In this document: piece by piece, positions 47,505 through 56,894 of the stretch | Position numbering within the stretch: position 1 is the first letter of the stretch | Layout: every line of letters starts with the position of its first letter | Origin: Sphingopyxis sp. JAI128 | GTDB taxonomy: Bacteria > Pseudomonadota > Alphaproteobacteria > Sphingomonadales > Sphingomonadaceae | Assembly (NCBI RefSeq): GCF_014207235.1 | Contig: NZ_JACHDA010000001.1 | Coordinates: 558,001-622,000, forward strand | Reading direction: 5' to 3' | Length of the DNA: 64,000 bases | Program-made: the position numbers and the translations under genes | Notes under the pieces: model-generated | Seen by the model: the letters and a program-made list of their open reading frames with translations, nothing else | What the model was told of the DNA's origin: nothing | The model's database searches: none

Positions 47505-47579
47505 ATGTGCGCGAGCCCCTTCACCCATGCCGTCACGTCTTGCGGCTGCCCGCCCGCAGGATTACTCCGCATGGCATGA
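47505..47579 (+). CDS. Short leader ORF coupled to the phosphoribosyltransferase gene
   Basis: A 24-codon ORF (MCASPFTHAVTSCGCPPAGL plus LRMA) follows a very strong Shine-Dalgarno, CAGGGAGGAA, six bases before its ATG (a second in-frame ATG is at 47502). Its TGA overlaps the ATG of the next gene (ATGA at 47576-47579), and that gene has no good Shine-Dalgarno of its own, so translation appears coupled. It contains three cysteines, including CGC. It may be a leader peptide that sets expression of the purine-salvage pair. The alternative is that the Shine-Dalgarno serves a GTG at 47507 and extends the phosphoribosyltransferase by 23 residues, but those residues look non-native. Confidence 0.5.
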   Translation: MCASPFTHAVTSCGCPPAGLLRMA

Positions 47580-48151
47580 GCGACGCCAAAATCTTCATCA
47601 GCGCGAACGATCTGCTCGCCGATTCCTTCCGCCTCGGCATGCAGGTCCTGGACAGCGGGTTCAAACCGACGCATCTCGTCGGCATCTGGCGCGGCGGCGC
47701 GCCGGTCGGCATCGCGGTGCAGGAACTGCTCGATTACCACGGTCACCACTGCGACCATATCGCGATCCGTACCTCGTCCTACCACGGCATCGACAAGCAG
47801 GACGCGCACGTCAAAGTCTTCGCGTTGGGTTATCTGATCGACACGCTGAACCCCGAAGACCGTCTGCTGATCATCGACGATGTTTTCGATTCGGGGCGCA
47901 GCATTCGTGCCTTCGTCGCCGAACTCAAGGCGCGCTGCCGCCACAATATGCCGCACGACGTCCGCATCGCGACCGTCTGGTTCAAACCCGACCGCAACGT
48001 TACCGATCTTCGTCCCGATTTCTTCGTCCACGAAACCGACCGGTGGCTGATCTTCCCGCACGAGGTCGACGGGCTGACGATCGACGAAATCCGGCAACAC
48101 AAGCCCGAAGCGGCGATCATCCTGCGCGAAGAGGAAGCGTCCCATGGCTGA
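47576..48151 (+). CDS. Phosphoribosyltransferase (hypoxanthine/xanthine type)
   Basis: A 191-residue type I phosphoribosyltransferase. The PRPP loop is [17 protein letters not shown]; the pyrophosphate loop region is [12 protein letters not shown] near residue 37. An aromatic-rich hood (TVWFKPDRN ... WLIFPHE) covers the base site as in hypoxanthine/xanthine enzymes. It overlaps the following adenine deaminase-like gene by 8 bases; together they could convert adenine to hypoxanthine and then IMP, so it is probably a hypoxanthine phosphoribosyltransferase. It is coupled to the leader ORF upstream. Confidence 0.85.
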   Translation: MSDAKIFISANDLLADSFRLGMQVLDSGFKPTHLVGIWRGGAPVGIAVQELLDYHGHHCDHIAIRTSSYHGIDKQDAHVKVFALGYLIDTLNPEDRLLIIDDVFDSGRSIRAFVAELKARCRHNMPHDVRIATVWFKPDRNVTDLRPDFFVHETDRWLIFPHEVDGLTIDEIRQHKPEAAIILREEEASHG

Positions 48152-49169
48152 AGCATTTTTATCGTCCGAAGAGCGCGCCGCCTTCATCGGCGGCCTGCCC
48201 AAGGCCGAACTCCATCTGCATATCGAAGGTTCGCTCGAACCCGAACTGATGTTCGAACTGGCGCAGCGCAACAATGTCGCCATCCCTTTCGCCAGCGTCG
48301 ACGAGGTGCGCGCCGCTTACGCCTTCTCGAACCTTCAGGATTTCCTCGACATCTATTATCAGGGGATGGGCGTCCTTCACACCGAACAGGATTTCCACGA
48401 TCTCACCGCCGCCTATCTGGCGCGCGCGCATGCCGACGCCGTCCGCCACGTCGAAATCTTCTTCGACCCGCAAGGGCATACCGACCGCGGCATTGCTTTC
48501 GAAACCGTCGTCTCCGGCATCACCCGCGCGCTCGACGACGCGCGGGTGCGCTATGGAATGACCTCGAAACTCATCATGTGCTTCCTCCGCCACCTCAGCG
48601 AAGCCGAGGCCGAAAAGACGCTCGACGAAGCCTTGCCACATCTCGACCGCATCGACGGCGTCGGCCTCGATTCGTCCGAAGTCGGCCATCCGCCGGCCAA
48701 ATTCCGACATGTTTTCGCGCGCGCCCGCACCCTCGGGCTCAAGCTCGTCGCGCATGCGGGCGAAGAAGGCCCGCCCGCTTATGTCCGCGAAGCGCTCGAT
48801 CTTTTGAAGGTCGACCGCATCGATCATGGCAACCGCAGCCTCGAAGACCCGGCGCTCGTCGCCCGCCTCGCCAGCGAAGGCATGACGCTCACCGTCTGCC
48901 CGCTATCGAACCTCAAGCTCTGCGTGGTCGAGGACATCGCTGCCCACCCGCTACGCACGATGCTCGACGCCGGGCTCCGCGCGACGGTGAACAGCGACGA
49001 CCCCAGTTATTTCGGCGGCTATGTGAACGCCAATTACCTTGCCGTCGCCGACGCGCTCGACCTGTCGAAAAACGATCTCATCACGCTCGCGCGCAACAGT
49101 TTCACCGGCTCGTTCCTGGACGACATCGACAAGGCGAAACACCTCGCCGCGATGGACGCCTACGCCTGA
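48144..49169 (+). CDS. Adenine deaminase / adenosine deaminase family enzyme
   Basis: A 341-residue amidohydrolase of the adenosine deaminase family. Zinc and catalytic residues: [24 protein letters not shown] (catalytic Glu context), [11 protein letters not shown] and [11 protein letters not shown]. Where adenosine deaminases have a GDE-type sequence, this protein has [18 protein letters not shown], which is characteristic of the yeast Aah1-like adenine deaminases, so adenine is the likelier substrate. The 8-base overlap with the phosphoribosyltransferase gene supports a purine-salvage pair. Confidence 0.88.
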   Translation: MAEAFLSSEERAAFIGGLPKAELHLHIEGSLEPELMFELAQRNNVAIPFASVDEVRAAYAFSNLQDFLDIYYQGMGVLHTEQDFHDLTAAYLARAHADAVRHVEIFFDPQGHTDRGIAFETVVSGITRALDDARVRYGMTSKLIMCFLRHLSEAEAEKTLDEALPHLDRIDGVGLDSSEVGHPPAKFRHVFARARTLGLKLVAHAGEEGPPAYVREALDLLKVDRIDHGNRSLEDPALVARLASEGMTLTVCPLSNLKLCVVEDIAAHPLRTMLDAGLRATVNSDDPSYFGGYVNANYLAVADALDLSKNDLITLARNSFTGSFLDDIDKAKHLAAMDAYA

Positions 49170-49229
49170 AGCCGATCCCGGCTAGGTCCGCAAACGACCG
49201 GAATCGGACCTTTTGACCTATCCTGATCC

Positions 49230-49308
49230 GTTCGCATCGAGCGAAGTCGAGATGCCCCTCGGGCAAGGCGCCGCGCCGATGGGTGTCTCGATTTCGCTCG
49301 ACACGAAC
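49230..49308. repeat. Long imperfect inverted repeat (79 bp)
   Basis: The arms 49230-49257 and 49281-49308 pair over 28 positions with few mismatches; the core is TCGAGCGAAGTCGAGA. It lies 60 bases after the deaminase stop. Similar GTCGAGCGAAGTCGAGA palindromes are common between genes of sphingomonads. It could serve as a terminator. Confidence 0.65.
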
Positions 49309-49348
49309 GCACAGAGAGGAACACCGAACCGCCACCCCAAATCCGTCG

Positions 49349-49543
49349 CCTGCAAAAAGGGTCTTTCCTACATTATCCGGCTATGCCAGCCTTCATCCCG
49401 GCTCTTTCACCCGGTAGAAAAAAGCGATGGTCGGGCGGTTTTTGCACGCGATCGCGGTCGGTCGCGTCCCGCATCCCTGCAGCGTCAAATCGGGCAGCGT
49501 ACAAGGCTGACCTTTACTGAACTTTGGACAGGGGCACAGGCGA
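49349..49543. repeat. ~200-bp dispersed element, copy 2
   Basis: Partner of 35841-36035 in the same orientation on the + strand, with long identical blocks such as ATCCGGCTATGCCAGCCTTC and CGCGTCCCGCATCCCT. The flanking stem is also kept: GCCTGCAAAAA near the left end can pair with TTTTTGCACGC about 85 bases on, with different bases than in copy 1. It lies in the convergent gap between the deaminase gene and mreB. Confidence 0.8.
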
Positions 49544-49586
49544 GCGCTGCGACTCACCCCCGAGCCAACGCCTGCTGCCAATCTGA

Positions 49587-50753
<1,167 letters not shown>

Positions 50754-50830
50754 TCAGGTCCGGACGAAGTTGACCCACGGACCGGCGCCATTGTCGCACG
50801 GCTCACCGACGGGCTCCCCCTTTGAAGGGT

Positions 50831-51313
50831 TCAGCGGGTCGGAACGATGAACTTCAACCCATGCAGCCGGACGACCCGGTCCTCGACGCATAGCGGCGCC
50901 GCGATCAGGCGCATCCACCGTCGCGCCGCCAACGCAGGCCGGATTTCGACGTCGATCGTAAACCCACGCTGGTGGCGGATCGCATAGGCGCGCAATTTCT
51001 CCATCGCCGCGCGCGATTCCTCGGCATAGAGCGCGACCGCTTCGTCGCGGGTCACCGCGCTCCCTCTCGGGATGCCGAAGAGGTCATAAACCTCGTCGGA
51101 CCATGTCAGGCTGTTATCCGACAGATCGCATTCCCAGACGCCGGGCTGCGTCGCTTTCTCTGCCGCGACCGCAGTTCCGGGAACCCAATCGAGCGTGTCA
51201 TAGCCATGGACCTGACCCAGTGCGAAATGGCGCTCGCGCTCATAAAGCGCCCAGCTGTGATGGACGGGCAAGGGATGGGTCGGCTTCAACGTGCTGGTCT
51301 TCCGTCGTGTCAT
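50831..51313 (-). CDS. PAS domain-containing protein
   Basis: A 160-residue protein consisting mainly of one PAS fold (residues ~55-158): VWECDLSDNSLTWSDEVYDL FGIP segment, RDEAVALYAEESRAAMEKLR, FTIDVEIRPALAARRWMRLI and VVRLHGLKFIV. The N-terminal ~50 residues are not recognised. There is no kinase, GGDEF or DNA-binding domain, so it may bind a small ligand or act as a partner of another sensor. It is a free-standing gene between mreB and the RNase H-like gene, all on the minus strand. Confidence 0.8.
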   Translation of the reverse strand: MTRRKTSTLKPTHPLPVHHSWALYERERHFALGQVHGYDTLDWVPGTAVAAEKATQPGVWECDLSDNSLTWSDEVYDLFGIPRGSAVTRDEAVALYAEESRAAMEKLRAYAIRHQRGFTIDVEIRPALAARRWMRLIAAPLCVEDRVVRLHGLKFIVPTR

Positions 51314-51372
51314 CCAGGGGATAAGCGACCCGCGCTTAACCAGTGATGATCCCGCTTTACAACCCGCCGGGG

Positions 51373-51762
51373 CTATTTCTTTTCAGGAGCGGCCCGCGCC
51401 AGCGCAATCCCGGCCAGATTTTGCGTCCGCTTGATGTGACGGATGCGGGGCGCCGGCCCCTCGCCCGCCAGTTCGCGGAACGTCCTCAGGTGCTGCACAG
51501 CGGTTCCGCGCGGCCGTGCCGCGCCATTCGCCTGGCGCACCACCGCCGCCGCATCGCCCAGCAACACGAAGTCGGCCAGCCCCCGCCTCCGCGCCAGCCG
51601 CAGCGCCGCGATCAGCCCCAGCCATTCGGCGTCCATGCTGCTTCCCGAACCGACGTCGCGGTCGATCTCGACGACCCCGCCCGCAACCACCGCGATTTCC
51701 ATCGCGCCCGGATTGGGGCGGCAGCCGCCGTCGAAATAGATTTTGATCCGGCGCCCACGCAT
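51373..51762 (-). CDS. RNase H-like protein with an altered active site
   Basis: A 129-residue protein with the RNase HI fold pattern: first strand with catalytic Asp in IKIYFDGGCRPNPGAMEIAV, Glu in SSMDAEWLGLIAALRLA, and Asp in FVLLGDAAAVVRQANG. The fourth catalytic residue, normally Asp in an N-x-x-A-D motif, is replaced: the protein reads RTQNLAGIALARA. It is shorter than RNase HI (~150) and resembles the reverse-transcriptase-like/RNase H-like proteins of unknown role. Activity is uncertain. It ends 59 bases before the PAS gene start and probably shares a transcript with it. Confidence 0.75.
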   Translation of the reverse strand: MRGRRIKIYFDGGCRPNPGAMEIAVVAGGVVEIDRDVGSGSSMDAEWLGLIAALRLARRRGLADFVLLGDAAAVVRQANGAARPRGTAVQHLRTFRELAGEGPAPRIRHIKRTQNLAGIALARAAPEKK

Positions 51763-51779
51763 CGGACCGCCTTAGCTTG

Positions 51780-53879
51780 TCAAAACTTGCCGCGCACCGA
51801 AAAGGAGAAGATCGGGCCGATCAGCCGGTCGCGTTCCTCGACGAAGCTGACGGGGCTTTCGCCGCGGACGCCGGTGTAGACGGTGCGGTCGCGTTTCGAC
51901 CGGGCATTGGCGATGTTGCGGATCGACGCGCGGACGGTCATCCCCATCACATTCTTGTGCTCGACGAAAACCGATGCCCACACCGGCCCTTCCCACACCT
52001 TGTCGACCTGGTTGCGGCGATAATTTGGCTGGTAGTGCGCATATTCGGCATCGCCGCCCCACGCCCAGTTGCTGCCCGGGATATCGTGGCGCAGCCCAAG
52101 GCTGATTACTGTGTCCGTAAAGCCGTTCCACTGCCTTTTCTCGCCGGTGAAGGGGTCGCGCAGCGAACTCTTCTGAAGCAATACCCTCGGTTCGAGCCTC
52201 ATCCCCTTGATCCCCGCCGGATCGAGGTTGATTGTCGAAGTCCAGTCGATCGCCCCTGCTTTCGCTTTCGAGATATTGCCCACCGCTTCGCCGTTGTCGC
52301 CAATCGGGATGACGTCTACGCGGTCCTCGACATCGCGATAGATAAAGATCAGCTTGGTCGATCCCCATGCGCCGAACGCCTTGTTGATCTCGCCCTCATA
52401 AGTCCAGTCCTGCTGCGGCCGAAGGTCGTTGTTGCCCTCGTTCTGGTTGCCGTCGTTGAGGAAGGCGCGCGCAAGGAAGTCATAAAAGGACAGTTGCAGT
52501 ACCCGCCGCCGGAGCTTCACCGACACGTCGAAATCGGACGAGGGCGTCCAGGCGAGCGAGATCGAGCCCTTGGGCCGGAAAAAGCTGCGCGTCAGGCCGT
52601 TGGCGCCGGTCTGGGTGATCGTCGAATGCTCGGCACCCCCGATGATCTGAACGTTCAGCTTGCCCGTCAGTTGGCGCCCGAAACTCAGCAAGCCTTCGTA
52701 CCGGTCCTCGCTGACCCCGCCCGTACCCCCCTCGAACATCTGATCGACAAAGCGCCCGTCGGGGCCCAGCACCGCGATCGACGCGACATTGTCGAGCGTG
52801 TTGAACGCGCCCTCGCCGGACAATTGCCAGTCGCCACCCAGCATCTTCCATTGATATTCGCCGCGCGCGATCGTCTCGCCGATATCGCCGGTCTGCGCAA
52901 AGCGGTCGCCCGTCGCCGGCGTTCCGTCGTCGGGCATTGTGACGATTTCCTGAGCATAGGGTTCATGGCTGAACCGGCGGAGTCCGATCAACTTGAGCTT
53001 CCCCGGCCCCAGCCCCAACTGGTAATCGCCGCTGACCTCGTAATTCCAGCTGTCGGCATTTTCGCGCACCGTGCGCAGCCGGTCGGGCAACCCGGGACCG
53101 ACGCGCGTGCCATCCTCGTAATAACGGTCGTACTTACGCTGATAATGGCCGCCAAGGTTTGCCACCGTATCGCCCGCGGGATCCCAGGTGATCCGCCCTG
53201 ACAGCTTGGGCGTATCGTAATGCGTGTTCCAGATATCGCGGCGCCGTTCGATGACATTGCCCGCACCGTCATGGATCAATGTGGGGCCGCCCGCGCCGCT
53301 GCGCGCCGAATCGTCGTTGCTCAGCGCCGCTTCATATTCGATATCGCCGCTCCGCCCGCGCACCGACACGTCGGCACGGGTCAGCAGCGGGTCAGTGTAA
53401 TGCGCGCGAAATTCGGGCTTCCACGAAAATTGTCCTGAAAAGGCATCGGCGCGATAGACGATATTGGCGACCTGCCCCGACAGACCGGGGATATCGAGCG
53501 TCGCGCCGTCGACGATCTCGATCCGTTCGACATTGCCCGCGGGAATCCGCGACAATTGCGTGTACATGTCGTCGGCCTTGTTCGACGGCCGTTCGCCGTT
53601 GAACAACACATTGCCGGTAGCCTGACCTAGCCCGCGCAATTGCTCATTGTCGCGGATCTGGAATCCGGGGACCTGGGTCAGCATGTCGTAAGCGTTGCGC
53701 GGGGCGTAGCGCGCAAAGTCAGCGGGTGCATAGACCTGCCGCGCAGCGGTGCTCGGCCCACCTGCCGGAACCTCGGTCGCCACGGGCGGCGAGGTGTCGC
53801 CCGATGGAGGCGCTCCCTGCGCCGCCACCGGAGTGGACGAAAGCGCCACCGACAAGACGGCAAGACTGATCCGGCGCAT
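51780..53879 (-). CDS. TonB-dependent outer-membrane receptor
   Basis: A 699-residue receptor: signal peptide MRRISLAVLSVALSSTPVAA, a Pro/Ala-rich N-terminal stretch, a plug domain (residues ~50-150: YAPRNAYDMLTQVPGFQIRD, GLGQATGNVLFNGERPSNK, IPAGNVERIEIVDGATLDIP) and a beta-barrel ending in FSFSVRGKF with the terminal Phe. A clear TonB box is not identified. The substrate is unknown. Its ATG overlaps the stop of the upstream repeat-protein gene by one base, so it is the last gene of the BlaI-M56-repeat protein-receptor operon and is translationally coupled to it. Confidence 0.88.
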   Translation of the reverse strand: MRRISLAVLSVALSSTPVAAQGAPPSGDTSPPVATEVPAGGPSTAARQVYAPADFARYAPRNAYDMLTQVPGFQIRDNEQLRGLGQATGNVLFNGERPSNKADDMYTQLSRIPAGNVERIEIVDGATLDIPGLSGQVANIVYRADAFSGQFSWKPEFRAHYTDPLLTRADVSVRGRSGDIEYEAALSNDDSARSGAGGPTLIHDGAGNVIERRRDIWNTHYDTPKLSGRITWDPAGDTVANLGGHYQRKYDRYYEDGTRVGPGLPDRLRTVRENADSWNYEVSGDYQLGLGPGKLKLIGLRRFSHEPYAQEIVTMPDDGTPATGDRFAQTGDIGETIARGEYQWKMLGGDWQLSGEGAFNTLDNVASIAVLGPDGRFVDQMFEGGTGGVSEDRYEGLLSFGRQLTGKLNVQIIGGAEHSTITQTGANGLTRSFFRPKGSISLAWTPSSDFDVSVKLRRRVLQLSFYDFLARAFLNDGNQNEGNNDLRPQQDWTYEGEINKAFGAWGSTKLIFIYRDVEDRVDVIPIGDNGEAVGNISKAKAGAIDWTSTINLDPAGIKGMRLEPRVLLQKSSLRDPFTGEKRQWNGFTDTVISLGLRHDIPGSNWAWGGDAEYAHYQPNYRRNQVDKVWEGPVWASVFVEHKNVMGMTVRASIRNIANARSKRDRTVYTGVRGESPVSFVEERDRLIGPIFSFSVRGKF

Positions 53880-54649
53880 CAGTTCGCATTCCCCCCGACC
53901 GCGCGGTTCATCGCCTGCGCATAATCTCCCGTGACGCCCATTGCCTTCATTGCGACAACCTCATCGGCGTTCAGCTTTCGATATCCCGCCGCTGCGAGCC
54001 CGCGCATATAGGCGCCATCGACCCCCAGCGCCTTGCACGCGATCGCGTCTTCGATGTCGGTCAGCACGATCGCTTCGGACTTGATCTCGCGGACATAGTC
54101 GCCCGTTACGCCGAGCGCCGCCGCGGCGATCAGGTCGTCCGCCTCTTTGGGCCGCACCCCCTCGGCAATCAGCCCGTCCGCCAGCGCAACCGTCGCATCG
54201 ACGATCGCCATGCTCAACTGCTCGGCCGTCGATTGGAGCGCCAGCCCGCGTTCGGCGAGCGCGCGCGTGAATGCGGTGTTGGGGGCAAAGCGGCACCGCC
54301 CCTTGCCTTCGAAAGCGCGCACGGCTTCGCCGCTGCAATCGAGCGTCCCCGCCGCATGCCGGACGGTGAAGCGCACCGGCCCGCCCTCGCCCAGCGCGTC
54401 GCGCACAGGGGCGAACTCGGGCCGCCGCGCGCCAAGCCCTGCGTCGAGCGACATGTCGCCGTTCGACAATTTGTGACGCAATTGCAGCCGCAGCTGTCCT
54501 TTGTCGCCGCCATCGGGCCTGACCTCCCAGCCGATGTCCTGCATGTGCCCGGCCTCGTCGGAACCGGGCGCGATCGCCGGCTGCATCGGCGCGGCGCCGC
54601 CCAGTGCGGACAAAAGAGCCAGGCTCGAGGCGGCGATAATGATTTTCAT
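53879..54649 (-). CDS. Secreted protein with ~28-residue repeats shared with the M56 sensor
   Basis: A 256-residue exported protein: signal peptide (MKIIIAASSLALLSALGGAA), a beta-rich domain (residues ~30-125) with two cysteines (Cys105, Cys119), a helical stretch, and three repeats of ~28 residues at residues 169-250 with the core A-x-G-V-x-G-x-Y (ALGVTGDYVREIK, ALGVDGAYMRGLA, AMGVTGDYAQAMN). The same repeat occurs in the C-terminal region of the adjacent M56 protein, so the two may bind one partner or each other. GGGAGGA precedes the ATG at 54649. The stop overlaps the receptor ATG by one base (TGATG). Confidence 0.75.
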   Translation of the reverse strand: MKIIIAASSLALLSALGGAAPMQPAIAPGSDEAGHMQDIGWEVRPDGGDKGQLRLQLRHKLSNGDMSLDAGLGARRPEFAPVRDALGEGGPVRFTVRHAAGTLDCSGEAVRAFEGKGRCRFAPNTAFTRALAERGLALQSTAEQLSMAIVDATVALADGLIAEGVRPKEADDLIAAAALGVTGDYVREIKSEAIVLTDIEDAIACKALGVDGAYMRGLAAAGYRKLNADEVVAMKAMGVTGDYAQAMNRAVGGNAN

Positions 54650-54760
54650 GGCGACATTCCTCCCTTCGCGCGCCGGGCGAGCGCCATCGCTCGCCGCGAC
54701 CGCGGCAATTCCCAACGATTATTCGATTAACGGAACGCAGCTTTGGCCCGATGGCCCGCG

Positions 54761-56473
54761 TCAGTTCCCGGGCGGCGCCGGCGGTGCCGGCGGCTCGGGC
54801 AATTCGACCCGCGCGACCCGGCCATCGGCGCCGCGCGCCTCGATCACGCCTCCGGGACCAAAGCTGATAGTCGCGCTCTTCGGCCCCTTTGCGCCCTTAC
54901 CGCCCTGGGTCGCCATCCACCCCCCCGTCGCGCGCAGCTCGATCGCATCGTCGGCGCTGCGTATCTTTACCCCGGACTTCTTCATCTCGGTGACGAAGTC
55001 GGAGTCGACCCCCATCGCCCGCAGCGCGACGACATCGTCGATATCGAGGTCGGGGAAATGGCGCTTCATGTCGCGGGCAAAGCCGGGTTCGATATGGAGC
55101 GCCGATGCACCTACCAGTTCGTCGATATCGACGCCCGGAAAGATTCCGCGCATCGTCTTGATATAAGCCGGGTCGACCCCCGCCGCCTTGGCTCCGATGA
55201 TCTCGTCGGCGGTCATCGATGCGCCGCCATGTTCGCGCATCTGTGCGACATAGTCGGGGGTCACGCCAACCGCGCGCATGCTCACAAGGTCCTCGGCGCT
55301 CAGCGGTTTCGGCGGGGCGGCAGTCACCGCCGTGCTTTCGGCGGTCGTCGCGGCCACCGACCGCGATGTCGCGACCGCGATCCGTCCGGCCGACGGTGCG
55401 ACCGCGGGCGCCTCCACATCGGAGAGCGGCTTGGCCGTCGCTGAAAAGGCGGCCAAAGGCGCGGTAATGCCCGCGACGATGACCAAGCTCGTCAGGACCC
55501 AACTCGCCGACGCGGGACCGCGCTTCAGGCTGCCGTCGAGGACGCGGGCGATGCGGCGCTTCAGGCTGCTCTTGCCGGGAGCGACGCCATGCGCCGCAAG
55601 CAACACCGCCTGATTGTCATGCCGCGCGGCGCCGACCAGCAGCGTCGCGTAATCGGGACCGTCGATGTCGGCCAGCAGCACCGCATCGTCGGCTGCCTCC
55701 TCGCGCAGTTGGTGGCTCTCGCGCGCCAGCATCCATACGAGCGGGTTGAACCAGAACAGCGCGCAAGCGACCCGCGACGCGAGCAGCTTCGCCCAGTCGA
55801 GCCGCGCGACATGCGCCAGTTCGTGCGCGATGATCGCTTCGGCTTCGCCCACCGCCTGAACAGCCTTCGGGCTCAGCACGATCGTCGGGCGCAGGACGCC
55901 CCAGCTGATCGGCGATCGCAGCTCGTCGCTGACCAGCAGCGCGGTGCCATGTTTGAACCCCATGCGGCGCTGCGCTTCGGCCAGCGCCGACAGCCACGAT
56001 CCCTCGACCAGAACCTCGGCCCGCCCTCGCATGGCGAACAAGCGCACCACCGCCAGCAGCATCACTCCGAACAACAGCGCAAGGGGGAGTGCGTAAACAA
56101 GGAGGGCGACGTCGGAAACCGCGGGAAACATGGCCGGGACCGATCCCGCAGCCTCCGTCGGTTTGGAAACGCCCGCGTCGGCACCGGCCGCTCGCGTCGG
56201 CGTGGCGGCCCTATGATCCGCGATCGCGCCGGCACTTCTCGCCGGCGCTGCCTCGGCGGCCCAGCTCGCGGGCAGCGGCTGCCATTGCGGCAAGGCAAGG
56301 CTGGCGACGGGCAGCGCCAGCAGCGCCAGCAGCCCGATATGCGCGACCAGCGACCGCTCGCCCGCCGACCGTTTGCGCACAAGGCGCAGCAGCCCCAGCG
56401 TCAGTCCGGCGATCAGCACCGACTTCCAGGCCAGCCCGATCAGGACCGCCGTCGTCATCATCGTCCCGCCCAT
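54761..56473 (-). CDS. M56 family metallopeptidase (BlaR1/MecR1-like sensor) with C-terminal repeats
   Basis: A 570-residue membrane protease. Transmembrane segments lie near residues 9-30, 47-62, 122-146 and 325-345. The zinc motif is IIAHELAHVARLDW (about residues 214-227), with a third ligand expected in HQLREEAADDAVLLA. In BlaR1/MecR1 such a domain cleaves the paired BlaI repressor after ligand binding; no penicillin-binding domain is present. Instead the C-terminal ~180 residues carry four and a half ~28-residue repeats (RAVGVTPDYVAQM, KAAGVDPAYIKTM, ASALHIEPGFARDM, RAMGVDSDFVTEM) and a Pro-rich tail. Its ATG overlaps the blaI stop (TGATG). Confidence 0.88.
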   Translation of the reverse strand: MGGTMMTTAVLIGLAWKSVLIAGLTLGLLRLVRKRSAGERSLVAHIGLLALLALPVASLALPQWQPLPASWAAEAAPARSAGAIADHRAATPTRAAGADAGVSKPTEAAGSVPAMFPAVSDVALLVYALPLALLFGVMLLAVVRLFAMRGRAEVLVEGSWLSALAEAQRRMGFKHGTALLVSDELRSPISWGVLRPTIVLSPKAVQAVGEAEAIIAHELAHVARLDWAKLLASRVACALFWFNPLVWMLARESHQLREEAADDAVLLADIDGPDYATLLVGAARHDNQAVLLAAHGVAPGKSSLKRRIARVLDGSLKRGPASASWVLTSLVIVAGITAPLAAFSATAKPLSDVEAPAVAPSAGRIAVATSRSVAATTAESTAVTAAPPKPLSAEDLVSMRAVGVTPDYVAQMREHGGASMTADEIIGAKAAGVDPAYIKTMRGIFPGVDIDELVGASALHIEPGFARDMKRHFPDLDIDDVVALRAMGVDSDFVTEMKKSGVKIRSADDAIELRATGGWMATQGGKGAKGPKSATISFGPGGVIEARGADGRVARVELPEPPAPPAPPGN

Positions 56474-56850
56474 CACTGGTTCCTCCCCTCGCGCGCCTGT
56501 TCGATCAGCTTTTCAAGCTCGTCGAGTTCGGCACCCGTCATCTCGTCCTGCATGCCGAGCAGCGCGGCGGCGGCGCTCGTCGCCGATCCGTTGAAAAAGA
56601 CGCGCACGACCTGGCTCAGCGCCGACTTGCGCGCGGTCTTGTCCGACACGCTCGGCGCGTAGACGAAACCGCGTTCGGATGCTTCGCGCGCGACAAAGCC
56701 CTTGGCCTCGAGCCGCTTCAGCATTGCGCGGATCGCGGACCCCGAGAGCGCGTCGGACAGTGACTCGCCGATCTCGGTCACCGTCGAGGCTCCACGTTCA
56801 TAAAGGATATCGACGATTTCGCGTTCCCGCGGCGGTAAACTGGACAGCAT
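56473..56850 (-). CDS. BlaI/MecI/CopY family transcriptional repressor
   Basis: A 125-residue winged-helix repressor: LPPREREIVDILYERGASTV, the recognition helix region SGSAIRAMLKRLEAKGFVAR, and a C-terminal dimerisation region (SALSQVVRVFFNGSATSAAAALLG, split by helices) ending in Gln. The family represses its own operon and is removed by cleavage through the M56 partner encoded next to it. Two TACANNTGTA operators lie directly upstream. GAGGTGA precedes the ATG. It is the first gene of a four-gene operon that continues to 51780. Confidence 0.93.
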   Translation of the reverse strand: MLSSLPPREREIVDILYERGASTVTEIGESLSDALSGSAIRAMLKRLEAKGFVAREASERGFVYAPSVSDKTARKSALSQVVRVFFNGSATSAAAALLGMQDEMTGAELDELEKLIEQAREGRNQ

Positions 56851-56866
56851 CGAATCACCTCATGCG

Positions 56867-56894
56867 CTACATTTGTAGCGTGCTACATTTGTAG
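56867..56894. promoter_or_regulatory. Tandem BlaI-type operators
   Basis: CTACATTTGTAG occurs twice, at 56867-56878 and 56883-56894, with centres 16 bp apart. Each contains the TACA-NN-TGTA palindrome recognised by BlaI/MecI repressors. They begin 17 bases upstream of the blaI ATG and should overlap its promoter. Confidence 0.85.

Noticed and set aside
47507-47575. N-terminal extension of the phosphoribosyltransferase from a GTG behind the strong Shine-Dalgarno
   Set aside because: The 23 added residues look unlike the family, and the same Shine-Dalgarno fits the ATG at 47505 of the leader ORF as well; kept only as an alternative.
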